Source: Daejeonella lutea (GTDB lineage Bacteria > Bacteroidota > Bacteroidia > Sphingobacteriales > Sphingobacteriaceae). Taken from it: DNA of 64,000 nt. Every line of letters begins with the position of its first letter. The stretch's first letter is position 1. Of this stretch, positions 15,600 to 24,055 are shown one piece after another. The notes under the pieces are model-generated. The model did no database searches. It was not told the origin of the DNA and saw only the letters and a program-made list of their open reading frames with translations. Where the stretch lies: the NCBI RefSeq assembly GCF_900168015.1, contig NZ_FUYR01000006.1, positions 1 through 64,000 on the forward strand, given 5' to 3'. A program made the translations under genes and the position numbers.

Positions 15600-15691
15600 G
15601 TGCACCGAAGGATGCCCGAGCACAGCGAGGCTGCTTTTTGATCCCCTGCACGGGTTAGGAGAGATCAGCGCCAGCTAATCTCAAGCACACC
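15587..15691 (+). repeat. Direct repeat copy 1 downstream of tmRNA
   Basis: A 105-base unit beginning GCTTGGTTTTTTTGTGCACC and ending AATCTCAAGCACACC. It is nearly identical to 15709-15812 (period 122 bases). Confidence 0.85.
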
Positions 15692-15708
15692 TCAGCCAAG
15701 TACAACAA

Positions 15709-15812
15709 GCTTGGTTTTTTTGTGCACCGAAGGATGCCCGAGCACAGCGAGGCTGCTTTTTGATCCCCTGCACGGGTTGGGAGAGATCAGCGCTGCTAAT
15801 CTCAAACACACC
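15709..15812 (+). repeat. Direct repeat copy 2 downstream of tmRNA
   Basis: Second copy, differing from copy 1 by only a few bases (for example GGGTTGG for GGGTTAG and CGCTGC for CGCCAGC). It is preceded by CCAAG (15696-15700), which can pair with CTTGG (15710-15714), followed by T's, so the terminator-like structure is rebuilt at the second copy. The rest of 15526-15924 holds no gene. Confidence 0.85.
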
Positions 15813-15924
15813 AAGTCCAAAACCCTCCTCCTCCTACCTACCATAAATTTTGGTATTTTTATTGCTTTTAAGCGACCATCCTGAACAAAAGGATATTTTC
15901 TCTATACAGCATACCAGTTTCCTA

Positions 15925-17406
15925 ATGATCAAAAAACTACTCCTGATAACCCTCCTGTCTTTCGGCCTCAGTCTCCCTTCTAAAGCAAACTTCGACTTCA
16001 ACAGCAATTGCATAAAAGCCTATCAGGCCATATTTGACCTGCGCTTAAATGACGCAAAAGCTCTGATCCAAAACGAGAAGAAACAGAACCCTAATAATGG
16101 AATAACTATACTTCTTGATAATTATATCGACTATTTCACCCTGCTTGCTTCAGAAAACAAATCAGACTATGAGCGCTTGAAAAACAATAAGGCGACGCGC
16201 TTAAGTGCATTAGAAAAGCAGGATAAAAATTCGCCGTACTATCTTTTTGCCCAGGCTGAAGTTAATTTGCAATGGGGTATGCTAAAAAGCAGATTTCAGG
16301 ACTACTTCTCCTCAGGGATGGACATTAAAAAGGCTGATAACTTACTAACGGCCAATATTGCCAAGCACCCCTCGTTCTTGCCGAACAAAAAGAGCGCCGG
16401 TCTTATCGATGTAATTTTTGGATCAATACCTTCAAATATGAAAGGGATTTTTTCAACTCTTGGGATTAAAGGAAATGCAGCTGTTGGAATACGTTCTTTA
16501 GAATCGCTGGTGTCTAGCCTTCCAAGGTCTTCATATAAGTTTTACACCGACGAGGTAGTGTTCTTTCTCTGCTATATTGAGACAGACCTGGTGCATAACA
16601 AAGCGAATTACAGCAAGATCATGGGCTACACAAACACAATGGACGATTCCAGTTTGCTGAAGTCTTATCTCCAGGGTTATGTATCTGCACGGAGCGCGAG
16701 AAACGACAACGCGATTGAATATCTTCAAAAAAGACCCAAAGGGAGCGAATATCTCAACTTCCCTGTGCTGAACTACCACCTGGGAAATGCTAAATTAAAT
16801 CGCGGTGACGCTGACGCGAATATCTACTTAATCAACTTTTTGAAGGAGTACAAAGGGATCAACTACGTCAAAGATGCCTACCTGAAGCTTGCTTATTATT
16901 TCTATCTGCGCGGCGATAACGCGAAGTATAATACCTTTTTGAAAATGGTAAAAACTCATGGAAGTCTCTACGATGAAAAAGATAAGCAGGCTTTGAAAGA
17001 GGCAAATGATGCTGCGCCGGATATGGACCTTTTAAAGGCACGTCTTTATTTCGATGGCGGATATTATCCAAAAGCTTTAGCTGAATTAACAGGAAAGGAC
17101 GCTGGAGATTTCAAGTTGAAGCGTGACCAGATTGAGTTATATTACAGGCTAGGTCGTATCTACGATGAATCGGGCCGCGATTCAGACGCTGTCGTCAGCT
17201 ACCAAAAAGCTATTAATTCAGGAAAGTTGAGCTCTTACTATTATGCTGCAAATGCGGCCCTGAGTATTGGTAGCATATACGAGAAGAAAGGTGATAAAGC
17301 TAAAGCAGCTTCTTACTATAAACAGGCAATTGCCATGAAGGACCATGAATACGAAAATAGTATCGAATCGAAAGCAAAAGATGGATTGAAAAGAACGGGA
17401 TATTGA
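15925..17406 (+). CDS. Exported TPR-repeat protein (DUF3808-like architecture)
   Basis: A 493-residue protein. ATG 15925 gives a clean signal peptide (MIKKLLLITLLSFGLSLPSKA); a TTG start at 15850 would bury it. The body is helical with tetratricopeptide-like units, clearest at the C-terminus (IELYYRLGRIYDESGRDSDAVVSYQKAINSG and AALSIGSIYEKKGDKAKAASYYKQAIAM, about 400-475). It is probably periplasmic or surface-anchored and acts as a protein-interaction scaffold. The partner is unknown; the neighbouring lipid operon is convergent. No specific family recognised with certainty. Confidence 0.8.
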   Translation: MIKKLLLITLLSFGLSLPSKANFDFNSNCIKAYQAIFDLRLNDAKALIQNEKKQNPNNGITILLDNYIDYFTLLASENKSDYERLKNNKATRLSALEKQDKNSPYYLFAQAEVNLQWGMLKSRFQDYFSSGMDIKKADNLLTANIAKHPSFLPNKKSAGLIDVIFGSIPSNMKGIFSTLGIKGNAAVGIRSLESLVSSLPRSSYKFYTDEVVFFLCYIETDLVHNKANYSKIMGYTNTMDDSSLLKSYLQGYVSARSARNDNAIEYLQKRPKGSEYLNFPVLNYHLGNAKLNRGDADANIYLINFLKEYKGINYVKDAYLKLAYYFYLRGDNAKYNTFLKMVKTHGSLYDEKDKQALKEANDAAPDMDLLKARLYFDGGYYPKALAELTGKDAGDFKLKRDQIELYYRLGRIYDESGRDSDAVVSYQKAINSGKLSSYYYAANAALSIGSIYEKKGDKAKAASYYKQAIAMKDHEYENSIESKAKDGLKRTGY

Positions 17407-17485
17407 AACAGAGTCACGCATCACCGTGCTGCTCCAATCCAGTTTTTTCGACCCTAACAGCGGCATATTTTAGTGATTGAGCTGA

Positions 17486-18130
17486 CTACTCGTCCGTAAA
17501 CCGCACTTGCTTTTGAATAGCCTCTTTATGATGCGCATTTATCTTCTTTCCCAGTTCCTCAAAATCAAAATCGTGATTGGTTCCGCAATCGAGCATATGG
17601 AAATAGGTTGATGGCTTTAAGCTCTCAAAATATTCTATGATAGTGCTACTCCAGAGCAGCTGACAATCATTCCGGATCTGAGGAACAATATGACTTATCC
17701 CATCTTTCATTAGGATTGTGCGGATATGATGCGACTCCAGGTTTCCCTGTGGAAACATTAGAAGCAAATTACCAGGGGTATTTAAGATTTCGGCTGCATA
17801 CTCAAGACTCTCATTTACCGATGCTGTTCCCGGAGAAATGGAAAAACATCCAAAATACTTGAGCCACGGGTTCATCTGCATCTGTTTCTTTAGAACCATA
17901 ATGTAAAAGCCGTTCAAACCACGCGTCTTATGGATCGCATTGAACGCAAGATAAGCGGCAAGAAAACCATCCCAGAAACTAAAATGATTGGACATTAATA
18001 TATAAGAATGGCCAGGTTTGATATTAACGTGATTAATGATCAATTTATTGAACCGGCGCCGCAAAAACCAGTTCAAGAATTTGCCCGCAGTCTTAATTAA
18101 CAGGTGGTTTTGCCTTGCTTTAATAATCAT
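17486..18130 (-). CDS. PlsC-like acyltransferase, last gene of the FAS-II-like operon
   Basis: A 214-residue lysophospholipid-type acyltransferase. The catalytic HX4D box is NHFSFWDG (about 48-55) and the second block is MFPQGNLES (about 126-134, in place of FPEGTRS). Hydrophobic stretches suggest membrane association. The start overlaps the end of the hydrolase gene by 11 bases, so it is coupled to it. In this operon it probably moves the acyl chain from the dedicated carrier protein or CoA to an acceptor (lipid, amino acid or sugar). The acceptor is unknown. The gene is shorter than typical PlsC (about 240). Confidence 0.82.
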   Translation of the reverse strand: MIIKARQNHLLIKTAGKFLNWFLRRRFNKLIINHVNIKPGHSYILMSNHFSFWDGFLAAYLAFNAIHKTRGLNGFYIMVLKKQMQMNPWLKYFGCFSISPGTASVNESLEYAAEILNTPGNLLLMFPQGNLESHHIRTILMKDGISHIVPQIRNDCQLLWSSTIIEYFESLKPSTYFHMLDCGTNHDFDFEELGKKINAHHKEAIQKQVRFTDE

Positions 18131-18947
18131 TTAGAAGAACCGATAATTCATTTGCAAAGTTACGATTGATCATGTCGTGATTTTCATTGATTACCAGTTG
18201 GCGGGCAAAATTGATCTTAGGAATAACGGCCTGTCCAATTTTTGGGGGATAATTCCGGTCTCGCTCCCCAAATATGAACACGCTTTTAATCTCATGCTTG
18301 TTCAGCATACTGACAAACTTTACGGCATCAAGCTTCAAAAACCGCATATAACTTGCGCAAGCGTAAAAACTAAATCGCTGGTCGGGGCTCGAGACTTCTT
18401 TAAACAGGATATCATAGCCTTTCTGATCTATGATCCTTGTTCTTCGCAACACTGATAGCATACGCGTCATGCCATTATTACTTAATGCCATCCGTTCAAG
18501 CACTTTGTTGCCGAGCGAGTTCGAACTCAGGAACGTAAGTAACCTACCCGGCTTCAGGCTTGAAGGCGCAGCAATGAAAAGCTCCTGTATCTGCTCCGCC
18601 ATTTCCTCTATCAAGCTGGTTGCATAGTGCGATCCCATGGAATATGCTATAATTGAAAAATTATCAACTTGAGTGGAACTACAAAAGTCCCTGAATAATT
18701 CTGCAAGCTGCTGTTTCGTGATACCTTTTTTTACGGCTGCTACACTCTGATCTTTGAGTAATGTACCCTTATGGAAAAAGAGATCGAATCCGTAAAACGT
18801 GTACTTATCACCCAATGTTTCTTCAAGCACCCGGAACTGTCGCCCGTGCATACCATAGCCGTGAAAGCAGAACATGTTCTTTGGCCCGGCACCGAACTTA
18901 TAGTAGTGCATAACAACCAGGTCATTCGAGAAATAATGATCAGTCAT
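18120..18947 (-). CDS. Alpha/beta hydrolase (thioesterase-like) of the FAS-II-like operon
   Basis: A 275-residue alpha/beta-hydrolase fold protein. Seen: oxyanion segment FCFHGYGMHG, nucleophile elbow IAYSMGSHY (Ser with Ala in place of the first Gly), the acid in FIFGERDRNYPP and the His in NENHDMIN. I chose ATG 18947 (MTDHYFSN), which overlaps the AcpS stop by 8 bases like the other junctions; the upstream start at 18986 would overlap far more. In the operon it may release or edit acyl chains as a type II thioesterase. It has no signal peptide, so it acts in the cytoplasm. Confidence 0.8.
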   Translation of the reverse strand: MTDHYFSNDLVVMHYYKFGAGPKNMFCFHGYGMHGRQFRVLEETLGDKYTFYGFDLFFHKGTLLKDQSVAAVKKGITKQQLAELFRDFCSSTQVDNFSIIAYSMGSHYATSLIEEMAEQIQELFIAAPSSLKPGRLLTFLSSNSLGNKVLERMALSNNGMTRMLSVLRRTRIIDQKGYDILFKEVSSPDQRFSFYACASYMRFLKLDAVKFVSMLNKHEIKSVFIFGERDRNYPPKIGQAVIPKINFARQLVINENHDMINRNFANELSVLLNDY

Positions 18948-19341
18948 ACGTTTTCTTAACGATTGCGATGGCAAAGGCATAATCACCGTCGTGGGTAATG
19001 CTTAGGCTGATATCGAGTCCGGAAAGATTAGCTGGCAAATTGATTTTTGGTATCCCGGCAATCTTTGATCTTATAACTTCAATTTTCTTAAAAGGCAAAG
19101 CTTGTTTGTAGAGTTGCTTGACCGCTTTGTATACTGCTTCTTTTGCGGCCCAGGTTGATGCATAACGCAGCATTGGCTGGTCGAAGCTATTGCAGTAATC
19201 TATTTCGCGAGAGGTAAACACTTTGGTTTTAAAAAGGTCAGTACATGACGCCACAAAATCCGGAAGATAAACTAAATCATTCCCCACTGCGAACTCATTC
19301 ACGTTCAAGTCCATTATTGCTTTGCCAATATTAATCTTCAT
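18940..19341 (-). CDS. 4'-phosphopantetheinyl transferase (AcpS-like), operon-specific
   Basis: A 133-residue AcpS-type enzyme that would load phosphopantetheine onto the carrier protein two genes upstream. The two metal- and CoA-binding motifs are present: VGNDLVYLPDF (Asp near residue 22) and STWAAKEAVYKAVK, plus the C-terminal LSITHDGDYAFAIAIV. ATG 19341 overlaps the enoyl reductase stop by 11 bases; a later Met (19314) is possible, and an earlier in-frame Met at 19374 would overlap more. A second AcpS for general fatty acid synthesis is expected elsewhere, so this one is probably dedicated to the unusual carrier protein. Confidence 0.85.
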   Translation of the reverse strand: MKINIGKAIMDLNVNEFAVGNDLVYLPDFVASCTDLFKTKVFTSREIDYCNSFDQPMLRYASTWAAKEAVYKAVKQLYKQALPFKKIEVIRSKIAGIPKINLPANLSGLDISLSITHDGDYAFAIAIVKKTYD

Positions 19342-20143
19342 CAATTCCAATCCCCATGATATTAAATCCCCCATCGACGAAATGAATGTTTCCCGTGACT
19401 TTCAGTGATAGATCCGAGAAATAATATAATGCAGTATCTGCTACATTCTCTGCCGACACATTTCCCAGCGGAGCCGTTGCCTTACCGATCTTACGAAGCT
19501 TTCTCACGCCGTTTATTCCACCAGAGGAGGTTGTCATCACCAGTCCGGCCGAAACAGCATTTACCCGAATTCCGCTCTTACGGAAGTAACTTGCGAGATA
19601 GAGCATTATATTCTCCAATGCAGCTTTGTTAATAGCCATACCAGCGTATGCCGGAAAAACCCGTTGCGACGCATTATAGGTTAGGGTAAGGACCGATGCA
19701 TTTTTCGCCATCATTGACTCAGCTGCCCTGCAAATTCTAAGCAAAGAATATGCACTTATATTAAACGAATCCATTAAATCCTCAAACGGAATGTCTATAT
19801 ATGATGGTGCTGGTTGTGTACTTCCAGGCAAGCTGTAGCACATCACATCCTGACTTCCAAAAGCCACACCATGCAGGATATAATCTATCGAGCCAAGCCC
19901 ATTATAAATCTTTTCCAGAAAATTTTTAATAGCAGACTCATCGCGTACATCCACTTCCATAGCGTATTCTGCACTCATACCGTTCGACTCCAGTAGAAAT
20001 AGTACTTCGTCGCGAGTTTCGGCCACGTAATTCAGTACGACTTTGCAACCCGATTGATGCAACTTCAATGCTACGTGAAATGCTATCGAGCTTTCATTTC
20101 TTACCCCGAAAACTACTGCTATCTTATCCTGATTATTGATCAT
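19331..20143 (-). CDS. FabI-like enoyl-ACP reductase of the FAS-II-like operon
   Basis: A 270-residue short-chain dehydrogenase of the FabI type. It keeps the FabI cofactor pattern (VVFGVRNESSIAFHVA in place of the GxxxGxG Rossmann loop) and the catalytic Tyr156, Tyr166 and Lys173 in the Y-x9-Y-x6-K arrangement (TLTYNASQ...PAYAGMAINK). The C-terminus GNIHFVDGGFNIMG is family-typical. It would reduce the 2-enoyl carrier-bound intermediate with NAD(P)H. It differs strongly from housekeeping FabI in the substrate-loop region (SSGGINGVRKLRKIGKATAPLG). It overlaps the ketosynthase stop by 4 bases (ATGA). Confidence 0.85.
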   Translation of the reverse strand: MINNQDKIAVVFGVRNESSIAFHVALKLHQSGCKVVLNYVAETRDEVLFLLESNGMSAEYAMEVDVRDESAIKNFLEKIYNGLGSIDYILHGVAFGSQDVMCYSLPGSTQPAPSYIDIPFEDLMDSFNISAYSLLRICRAAESMMAKNASVLTLTYNASQRVFPAYAGMAINKAALENIMLYLASYFRKSGIRVNAVSAGLVMTTSSGGINGVRKLRKIGKATAPLGNVSAENVADTALYYFSDLSLKVTGNIHFVDGGFNIMGIGIDED

Positions 20144-21492
20144 GAAACATCTTTTGATACCAACATTGCGCTATTTGTACCACCAAAGCCATAGTTTAGA
20201 CAAGCGACGGTATTTACTTCCTTTTGAAAGCTCTGTTGTGGTAGCAAATGCCTGTAGCTATTCATAGGTTCTACCGGGCCGTTCCAGTCAGGTGATTTTT
20301 GAATGTTTTCCAACTCAGCATTGAGGTCATTTGCATTTAGACAAGGTAAAACCATCTGCTTTTGCAGCATCAATATGGCTGTTATAAATTCAACTGCTCC
20401 GGCTGCACCCAGCATGTGGCCAAACTGCGACTTAGGTGCAGATATATGATAGCCACTGTCGCCCAACACATCTACTACACTAAATAGCTCGATCGGATCT
20501 CCGGCAGGTGTAGACGTTCCATGTACCTTGACCACATCAGGCCTGATGCCTGAATCGCCCAGTAATCCTTTCCAAAGTCTTCGCTGACCTCCAAAAGAAG
20601 GATAGAACATATCACCGTCTCCATCAGAGTTGTTAAAATAATTATCAATCACTCCAAGAATCTTAGCTCCCCGGTTTTTTGCCATTTCATATTCTTCAAG
20701 GCATACGAGCCCTGCTCCGAATGAACATACAAAGCCATTGCGATTGACATCAAATGGCCGAGAACTTTCTTCGGGTGCAAAACCGCGGCTTAGTACCGCC
20801 ATAGAATCAAATCCAAAAAGGGATTCAATTGAAGTAGTTTCAACGCCCCCGGTAATGACCCGGTCCTGCGCGCCAAATTTAATCAAACGATAGGCATGAC
20901 CAATGTTGCCCAACCCGGTCGCACAAGCAGAAACTATTGTCTCCACTACGCCCCTGTTCTTAATTAAGCATGAGACGTTAGCTGCTTCACGGTAAACCAT
21001 CCCGCGATCAACTGTATGCGCCCCCGGGGAGCGGGATTTCCCTCCTAGTTGAAAAACATGGTGCCACGCGGGGCGTAATATCGCATGTCCGCAGCCCCCT
21101 GATCCGATAATAACTCCAGTTCCTTCGGATTGGACCTCCTTTTCAGACCATCCAGCCATTTTGATCGCTTCCTTGGTGGCAAGCATTGCCCATATACTTC
21201 CCATATCGGCCGTGGCGAGGTTCGATGTTGGAATCCTGTTTAAAAGATCCACATACACTTCTGGATAATTGGCGACAATGGTGGAATAAATTGTCTCGAG
21301 ATTCATTTCGGCGTCGGTAATGTAACCCGACACCTTTGACCGGACCTGTTTATCGAAGGAAACCGCCTCGTCCCACACTCTTATAAGGCTCTTATTTGAA
21401 AAAAGCTTTTCAGAAAAGTCGTTCAGATCCGCACAAGTCGGAAACGCCCCGCCCATACCTACCACAGCAACTTTCCTTCCCTGATTTTCCAT
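20140..21492 (-). CDS. FabF-like beta-ketoacyl-ACP synthase of the FAS-II-like operon
   Basis: A 450-residue condensing enzyme with the full KAS II catalytic set: Cys190 in VSACATG, His324 in VHGTSTPAGD, Lys354 and His359 in APKSQFGHMLGAAG, and the C-terminal NYGFGGTNSA. It extends a carrier-bound chain with malonyl units. The N-terminal 120 residues are divergent from primary-metabolism FabF (for example the MNLETIYSTIVANYPEVYVDLLNRIP region), as in specialised ketosynthases. There is no chain-length-factor partner gene and no KAS III in the operon, so priming must use another enzyme. Its start directly abuts the carrier protein stop. Confidence 0.9.
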   Translation of the reverse strand: MENQGRKVAVVGMGGAFPTCADLNDFSEKLFSNKSLIRVWDEAVSFDKQVRSKVSGYITDAEMNLETIYSTIVANYPEVYVDLLNRIPTSNLATADMGSIWAMLATKEAIKMAGWSEKEVQSEGTGVIIGSGGCGHAILRPAWHHVFQLGGKSRSPGAHTVDRGMVYREAANVSCLIKNRGVVETIVSACATGLGNIGHAYRLIKFGAQDRVITGGVETTSIESLFGFDSMAVLSRGFAPEESSRPFDVNRNGFVCSFGAGLVCLEEYEMAKNRGAKILGVIDNYFNNSDGDGDMFYPSFGGQRRLWKGLLGDSGIRPDVVKVHGTSTPAGDPIELFSVVDVLGDSGYHISAPKSQFGHMLGAAGAVEFITAILMLQKQMVLPCLNANDLNAELENIQKSPDWNGPVEPMNSYRHLLPQQSFQKEVNTVACLNYGFGGTNSAMLVSKDVS

Positions 21493-21753
21493 TTAAGCCC
21501 TTGCTTTAACTTTTATAACCAAGTCGACAATATCTTTAACCTTGGACCCCATATCATCGATATCATCATCATCAAACTCAACGTCGAATTTTTGTTCTGC
21601 TTTGGCAGCGATATTAATTAGCTCGGTTGATGGCGTGTTCAGATCCGCAATAAAATCAGTCTCTTCTGTGACATTGTTGAGCTTCTGCGGGTCGATAGTC
21701 CGTACCGTTCTTAGTATTTCTACCAGCCCATCGATTATTTCTTGTCTTTCCAT
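21493..21753 (-). CDS. Acyl carrier protein with an unusual attachment-site context
   Basis: An 86-residue acidic protein of ACP size. The phosphopantetheine serine is probably Ser42 in DLNTPSTELINI, where ordinary ACPs read G-A-D-S-L-D; the Asp before and the Leu after the serine are missing. The flanking pattern (DFIADLN, then AAKAEQKFDVEFDDDDID) keeps the ACP helix II/III layout. The altered motif suggests recognition by the operon's own AcpS and enzymes. It shares one base with the hotdog gene stop (TAATG) and is directly followed by the ketosynthase. Confidence 0.85.
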   Translation of the reverse strand: MERQEIIDGLVEILRTVRTIDPQKLNNVTEETDFIADLNTPSTELINIAAKAEQKFDVEFDDDDIDDMGSKVKDIVDLVIKVKARA

Positions 21754-22325
21754 TATTTATTTGTTGTAAAAGTTTCTTTTTTTAATGCTCTCCCGGTAAT
21801 GTCATAAAGTTCAGCCACCAGACTAAAGTCTTTGCTAATTTCGTAATTATCGAGCTTTGACTCATTAAAATCAGCAAAATAACCGTTCAGATCCAAACCA
21901 GCCGGCACTTTATATATCCTCCCATCACTTACCATTTGCCTGAACTTGTAAAACTTTATCTTTCCAACGCTGATAAAGGTTTCTCCCTCAGCCAGGTAAT
22001 TATGGAAGTTTACATTTCCAACACTTATAAAAGCCGGAACAAATCGATCTTTTAATTCCATGGGGGTGCAATTCAGTTTCTTACATTCCAGGAAGGTACC
22101 ACAAGAGACAATAGTTGCTTGTGCAAAAGCTTCGATCTGATCTACTCCGCGAAACACCCCAAAATGGTCATCAACATCTCTAGCTTTGGGAGTATAGCTT
22201 GCAATGATTCCTGCCTGCGGGGAATGCCAGTGGAAGGCATCTAAAAGACGCTTTGTTGGCCCATGCAATAGCATCTCAGAAGGCTCATACCCCACAAGAT
22301 TATTGATCTCAGAATAATCCGCCAT
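21753..22325 (-). CDS. Hotdog-fold dehydratase-like protein (FabZ/FabA-related) of the FAS-II-like operon
   Basis: A 190-residue protein with a FabZ-like core: DDHFGVFRGVDQIEAFAQA (about 52-70) aligns with the FabZ HFP...GVLxIEAxAQ signature, so the His and Glu of the active site appear kept while the HFPxxPxxPG loop is shortened. Later FKCK-type strands (VGNVNFHNYLAEGE, VGKIKFYKFRQMV) match the hotdog sheet. It has about 40 extra C-terminal residues relative to FabZ. By position it would dehydrate the 3-hydroxyacyl intermediate. I do not recognise an exact characterised family; it could also be a non-catalytic hotdog partner. Confidence 0.68.
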   Translation of the reverse strand: MADYSEINNLVGYEPSEMLLHGPTKRLLDAFHWHSPQAGIIASYTPKARDVDDHFGVFRGVDQIEAFAQATIVSCGTFLECKKLNCTPMELKDRFVPAFISVGNVNFHNYLAEGETFISVGKIKFYKFRQMVSDGRIYKVPAGLDLNGYFADFNESKLDNYEISKDFSLVAELYDITGRALKKETFTTNK

Positions 22326-23031
22326 TTATTTCAATATTACTACCGTTAATGTACGATGCTTTGTCTGACAGTAAAAAAGCTATGGTATCAGCGATCTCTT
22401 CTGCCTTGCCAAAACGCTGAGCTGGGATCATCTTCAAATATTTATCTCTTTCAGCTTGCGGAATCGCGTCTGTCATTGGGGTTTCGATAAATCCAGGTGA
22501 AATACTGAGCACCCTGATCTGATGGTCATGGTTTAAAGCAGCCGCTTCTTTGGCCAGAGATTTAGAAAATGCAATTAATCCTGCCTTGGTGGCAGCATAG
22601 ACGGATTGAAAAGCATTCCCGGTTTCGGCAACACATGAGCTGACATTGATGATGATCCCCTTATTCTTCAGTCCGAAGATCTTAAAAGCTGTTTTAGAGA
22701 TCATGATTGGAGCTTTTAAGTTAACCATCATCATCGTATCGATGTCACTTTCTGGTTGAAAAGCCAAAGGTTTATCAAATGATACCCCAGCGTTATTGAT
22801 CACCGCGAAAAGATCATCTCCGTGTTCCGATTTAAGCTTTTTACAGAATTCCTTTAGTTCATCGGGATTATTCAGATTAGCCGTTAACACGAAGTTTCCT
22901 TCCTTTAGCTCGCTGATATTTTCATCTTTTGAAGCGTGCAGGATAAGGCAAAAATCCTGATCCAGTCTGCGTGCCATCGCTAAACCCAAACCCTTACTTG
23001 CTCCGGTAATTAACACTTTTGGTTTGTTCAC
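22309..23031 (-). CDS. FabG-like 3-oxoacyl-ACP reductase, first gene of the FAS-II-like operon
   Basis: A 240-residue classical short-chain dehydrogenase: TGASKGLGLAMA (NADP loop, 8-19), INNAGVSFDKPL, the catalytic Ser in NVSSCVAE, Tyr-x3-Lys in VYAATKAG, SPGFIETPMT and the C-terminal NGSNIEINGGLF. It would reduce the 3-keto group made by the ketosynthase. It overlaps the hotdog gene by 17 bases and starts 88 bases after the exonuclease gene on the same strand. I could not find a clear promoter in that gap, so read-through from xthA is possible. Confidence 0.88.
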   Translation of the reverse strand: MNKPKVLITGASKGLGLAMARRLDQDFCLILHASKDENISELKEGNFVLTANLNNPDELKEFCKKLKSEHGDDLFAVINNAGVSFDKPLAFQPESDIDTMMMVNLKAPIMISKTAFKIFGLKNKGIIINVSSCVAETGNAFQSVYAATKAGLIAFSKSLAKEAAALNHDHQIRVLSISPGFIETPMTDAIPQAERDKYLKMIPAQRFGKAEEIADTIAFLLSDKASYINGSNIEINGGLF

Positions 23032-23119
23032 GAATGTTGATTTAGCTTGATTATTAGACGCTCAAAAATAGAAATATACTTGAACGAAATAAATTGAAAT
23101 ATACTTCGCTCTTCTAATA

Positions 23120-23893
23120 TCAGTCAGCGAGCTCTATCCATACTGGTCCGTGATCGCTGCTCTTCTCCCAGCCCCGCACATGTCGGTCCACACCAGCTGC
23201 TTTCAAACGAGCTTCAATTGATGGGCTCAACAGAAAGTGATCGATCCTTAAACCCGCGTCACGCCCATAAGCATTGCGAAAATAATCCCAAAATGTGTAG
23301 ATCTTCTGATCGGGATATAATTTGCGGATAGCGTCCGTCCAGCCCTGCTCCATAATATTACCGAATGCTGCGCGCGTCTCTGGTCGGAATAAAGCATCAT
23401 CAACCCAGCGCTCCGGTTTATACACGTCCAGCTCAGTTGGCATTACGTTATAATCGCCGGTTAAAACTACTGGCAGTCCGCTCGCAAGAAGCTCAGCCGC
23501 ATGGATTCTCAGCCTCTCAAACCACTGCAGCTTATAATCGAACTTAGGGCCGGGTGCAGGATTACCGTTGGGAAGGTAGAGGCATCCGACAACAATATCA
23601 TTTATCCATGCTTCTATATATCTGCTATGCAAGTCTTCCGGGTCACCAGGGAGTACCCTTCTCAATTCTTTAATCTCCATATCCCGTGCAAGGATAGCAA
23701 CCCCATTCCAACTTTTTTGTCCATGCCATATAGCATTATAACCGGCATCGTTGATTGCCTGTACAGGAAACTTCTCTTCTGGGGCCTTCAATTCCTGCAG
23801 GCAAACAATGTCAGGCCGGGTCTCTTCAAGCCAGCGAAGCAGCACGGGCAATCGTCCGTTAACACCATTCACATTGTAGGTAGCTATTCTCAT
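23120..23893 (-). CDS. xthA: Exodeoxyribonuclease III (xthA family)
   Basis: A 257-residue exonuclease/endonuclease/phosphatase-fold enzyme for abasic-site repair. The motifs are RIATYNVNGVNG (Asn), CLQELKAPEEKFP (Glu), SRYIEAWI, GDYNVMPTELD (Asp-x-Asn), GLRIDHFLLS and SSDHGPVWIEL (Asp-His). I start it at ATG 23893 (MRIATYN), the usual N-terminus; the upstream Met at 23917 adds eight residues without homology. Length is typical. Confidence 0.93.
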   Translation of the reverse strand: MRIATYNVNGVNGRLPVLLRWLEETRPDIVCLQELKAPEEKFPVQAINDAGYNAIWHGQKSWNGVAILARDMEIKELRRVLPGDPEDLHSRYIEAWINDIVVGCLYLPNGNPAPGPKFDYKLQWFERLRIHAAELLASGLPVVLTGDYNVMPTELDVYKPERWVDDALFRPETRAAFGNIMEQGWTDAIRKLYPDQKIYTFWDYFRNAYGRDAGLRIDHFLLSPSIEARLKAAGVDRHVRGWEKSSDHGPVWIELAD

Positions 23894-24055
23894 TAGGGGC
23901 AATTTTAGAAGGGGCAATATCGTATAAAAATAAATAAAAACGGTAATGGAGGCTTGAGGTTTGAAGGTCGTATAAAAGTCATATGTGATGGATATGTCTT
24001 TCTTATGACCAACATAAAAGCTGCATTTGTGTTATTTGTTTAAACATATAAAATA

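Noticed and set aside
15281-15651. Minus-strand frames over tmRNA
   Set aside because: They are antisense to a clear tmRNA and resemble nothing; treated as shadows.
15850-15924. TTG start of the TPR protein
   Set aside because: It would put 25 non-signal residues before a clean signal peptide.
24004-24009. GTCATA/TATGAC inverted repeat before the OYE gene
   Set aside because: Only six bases per arm with a long spacer; expected by chance.
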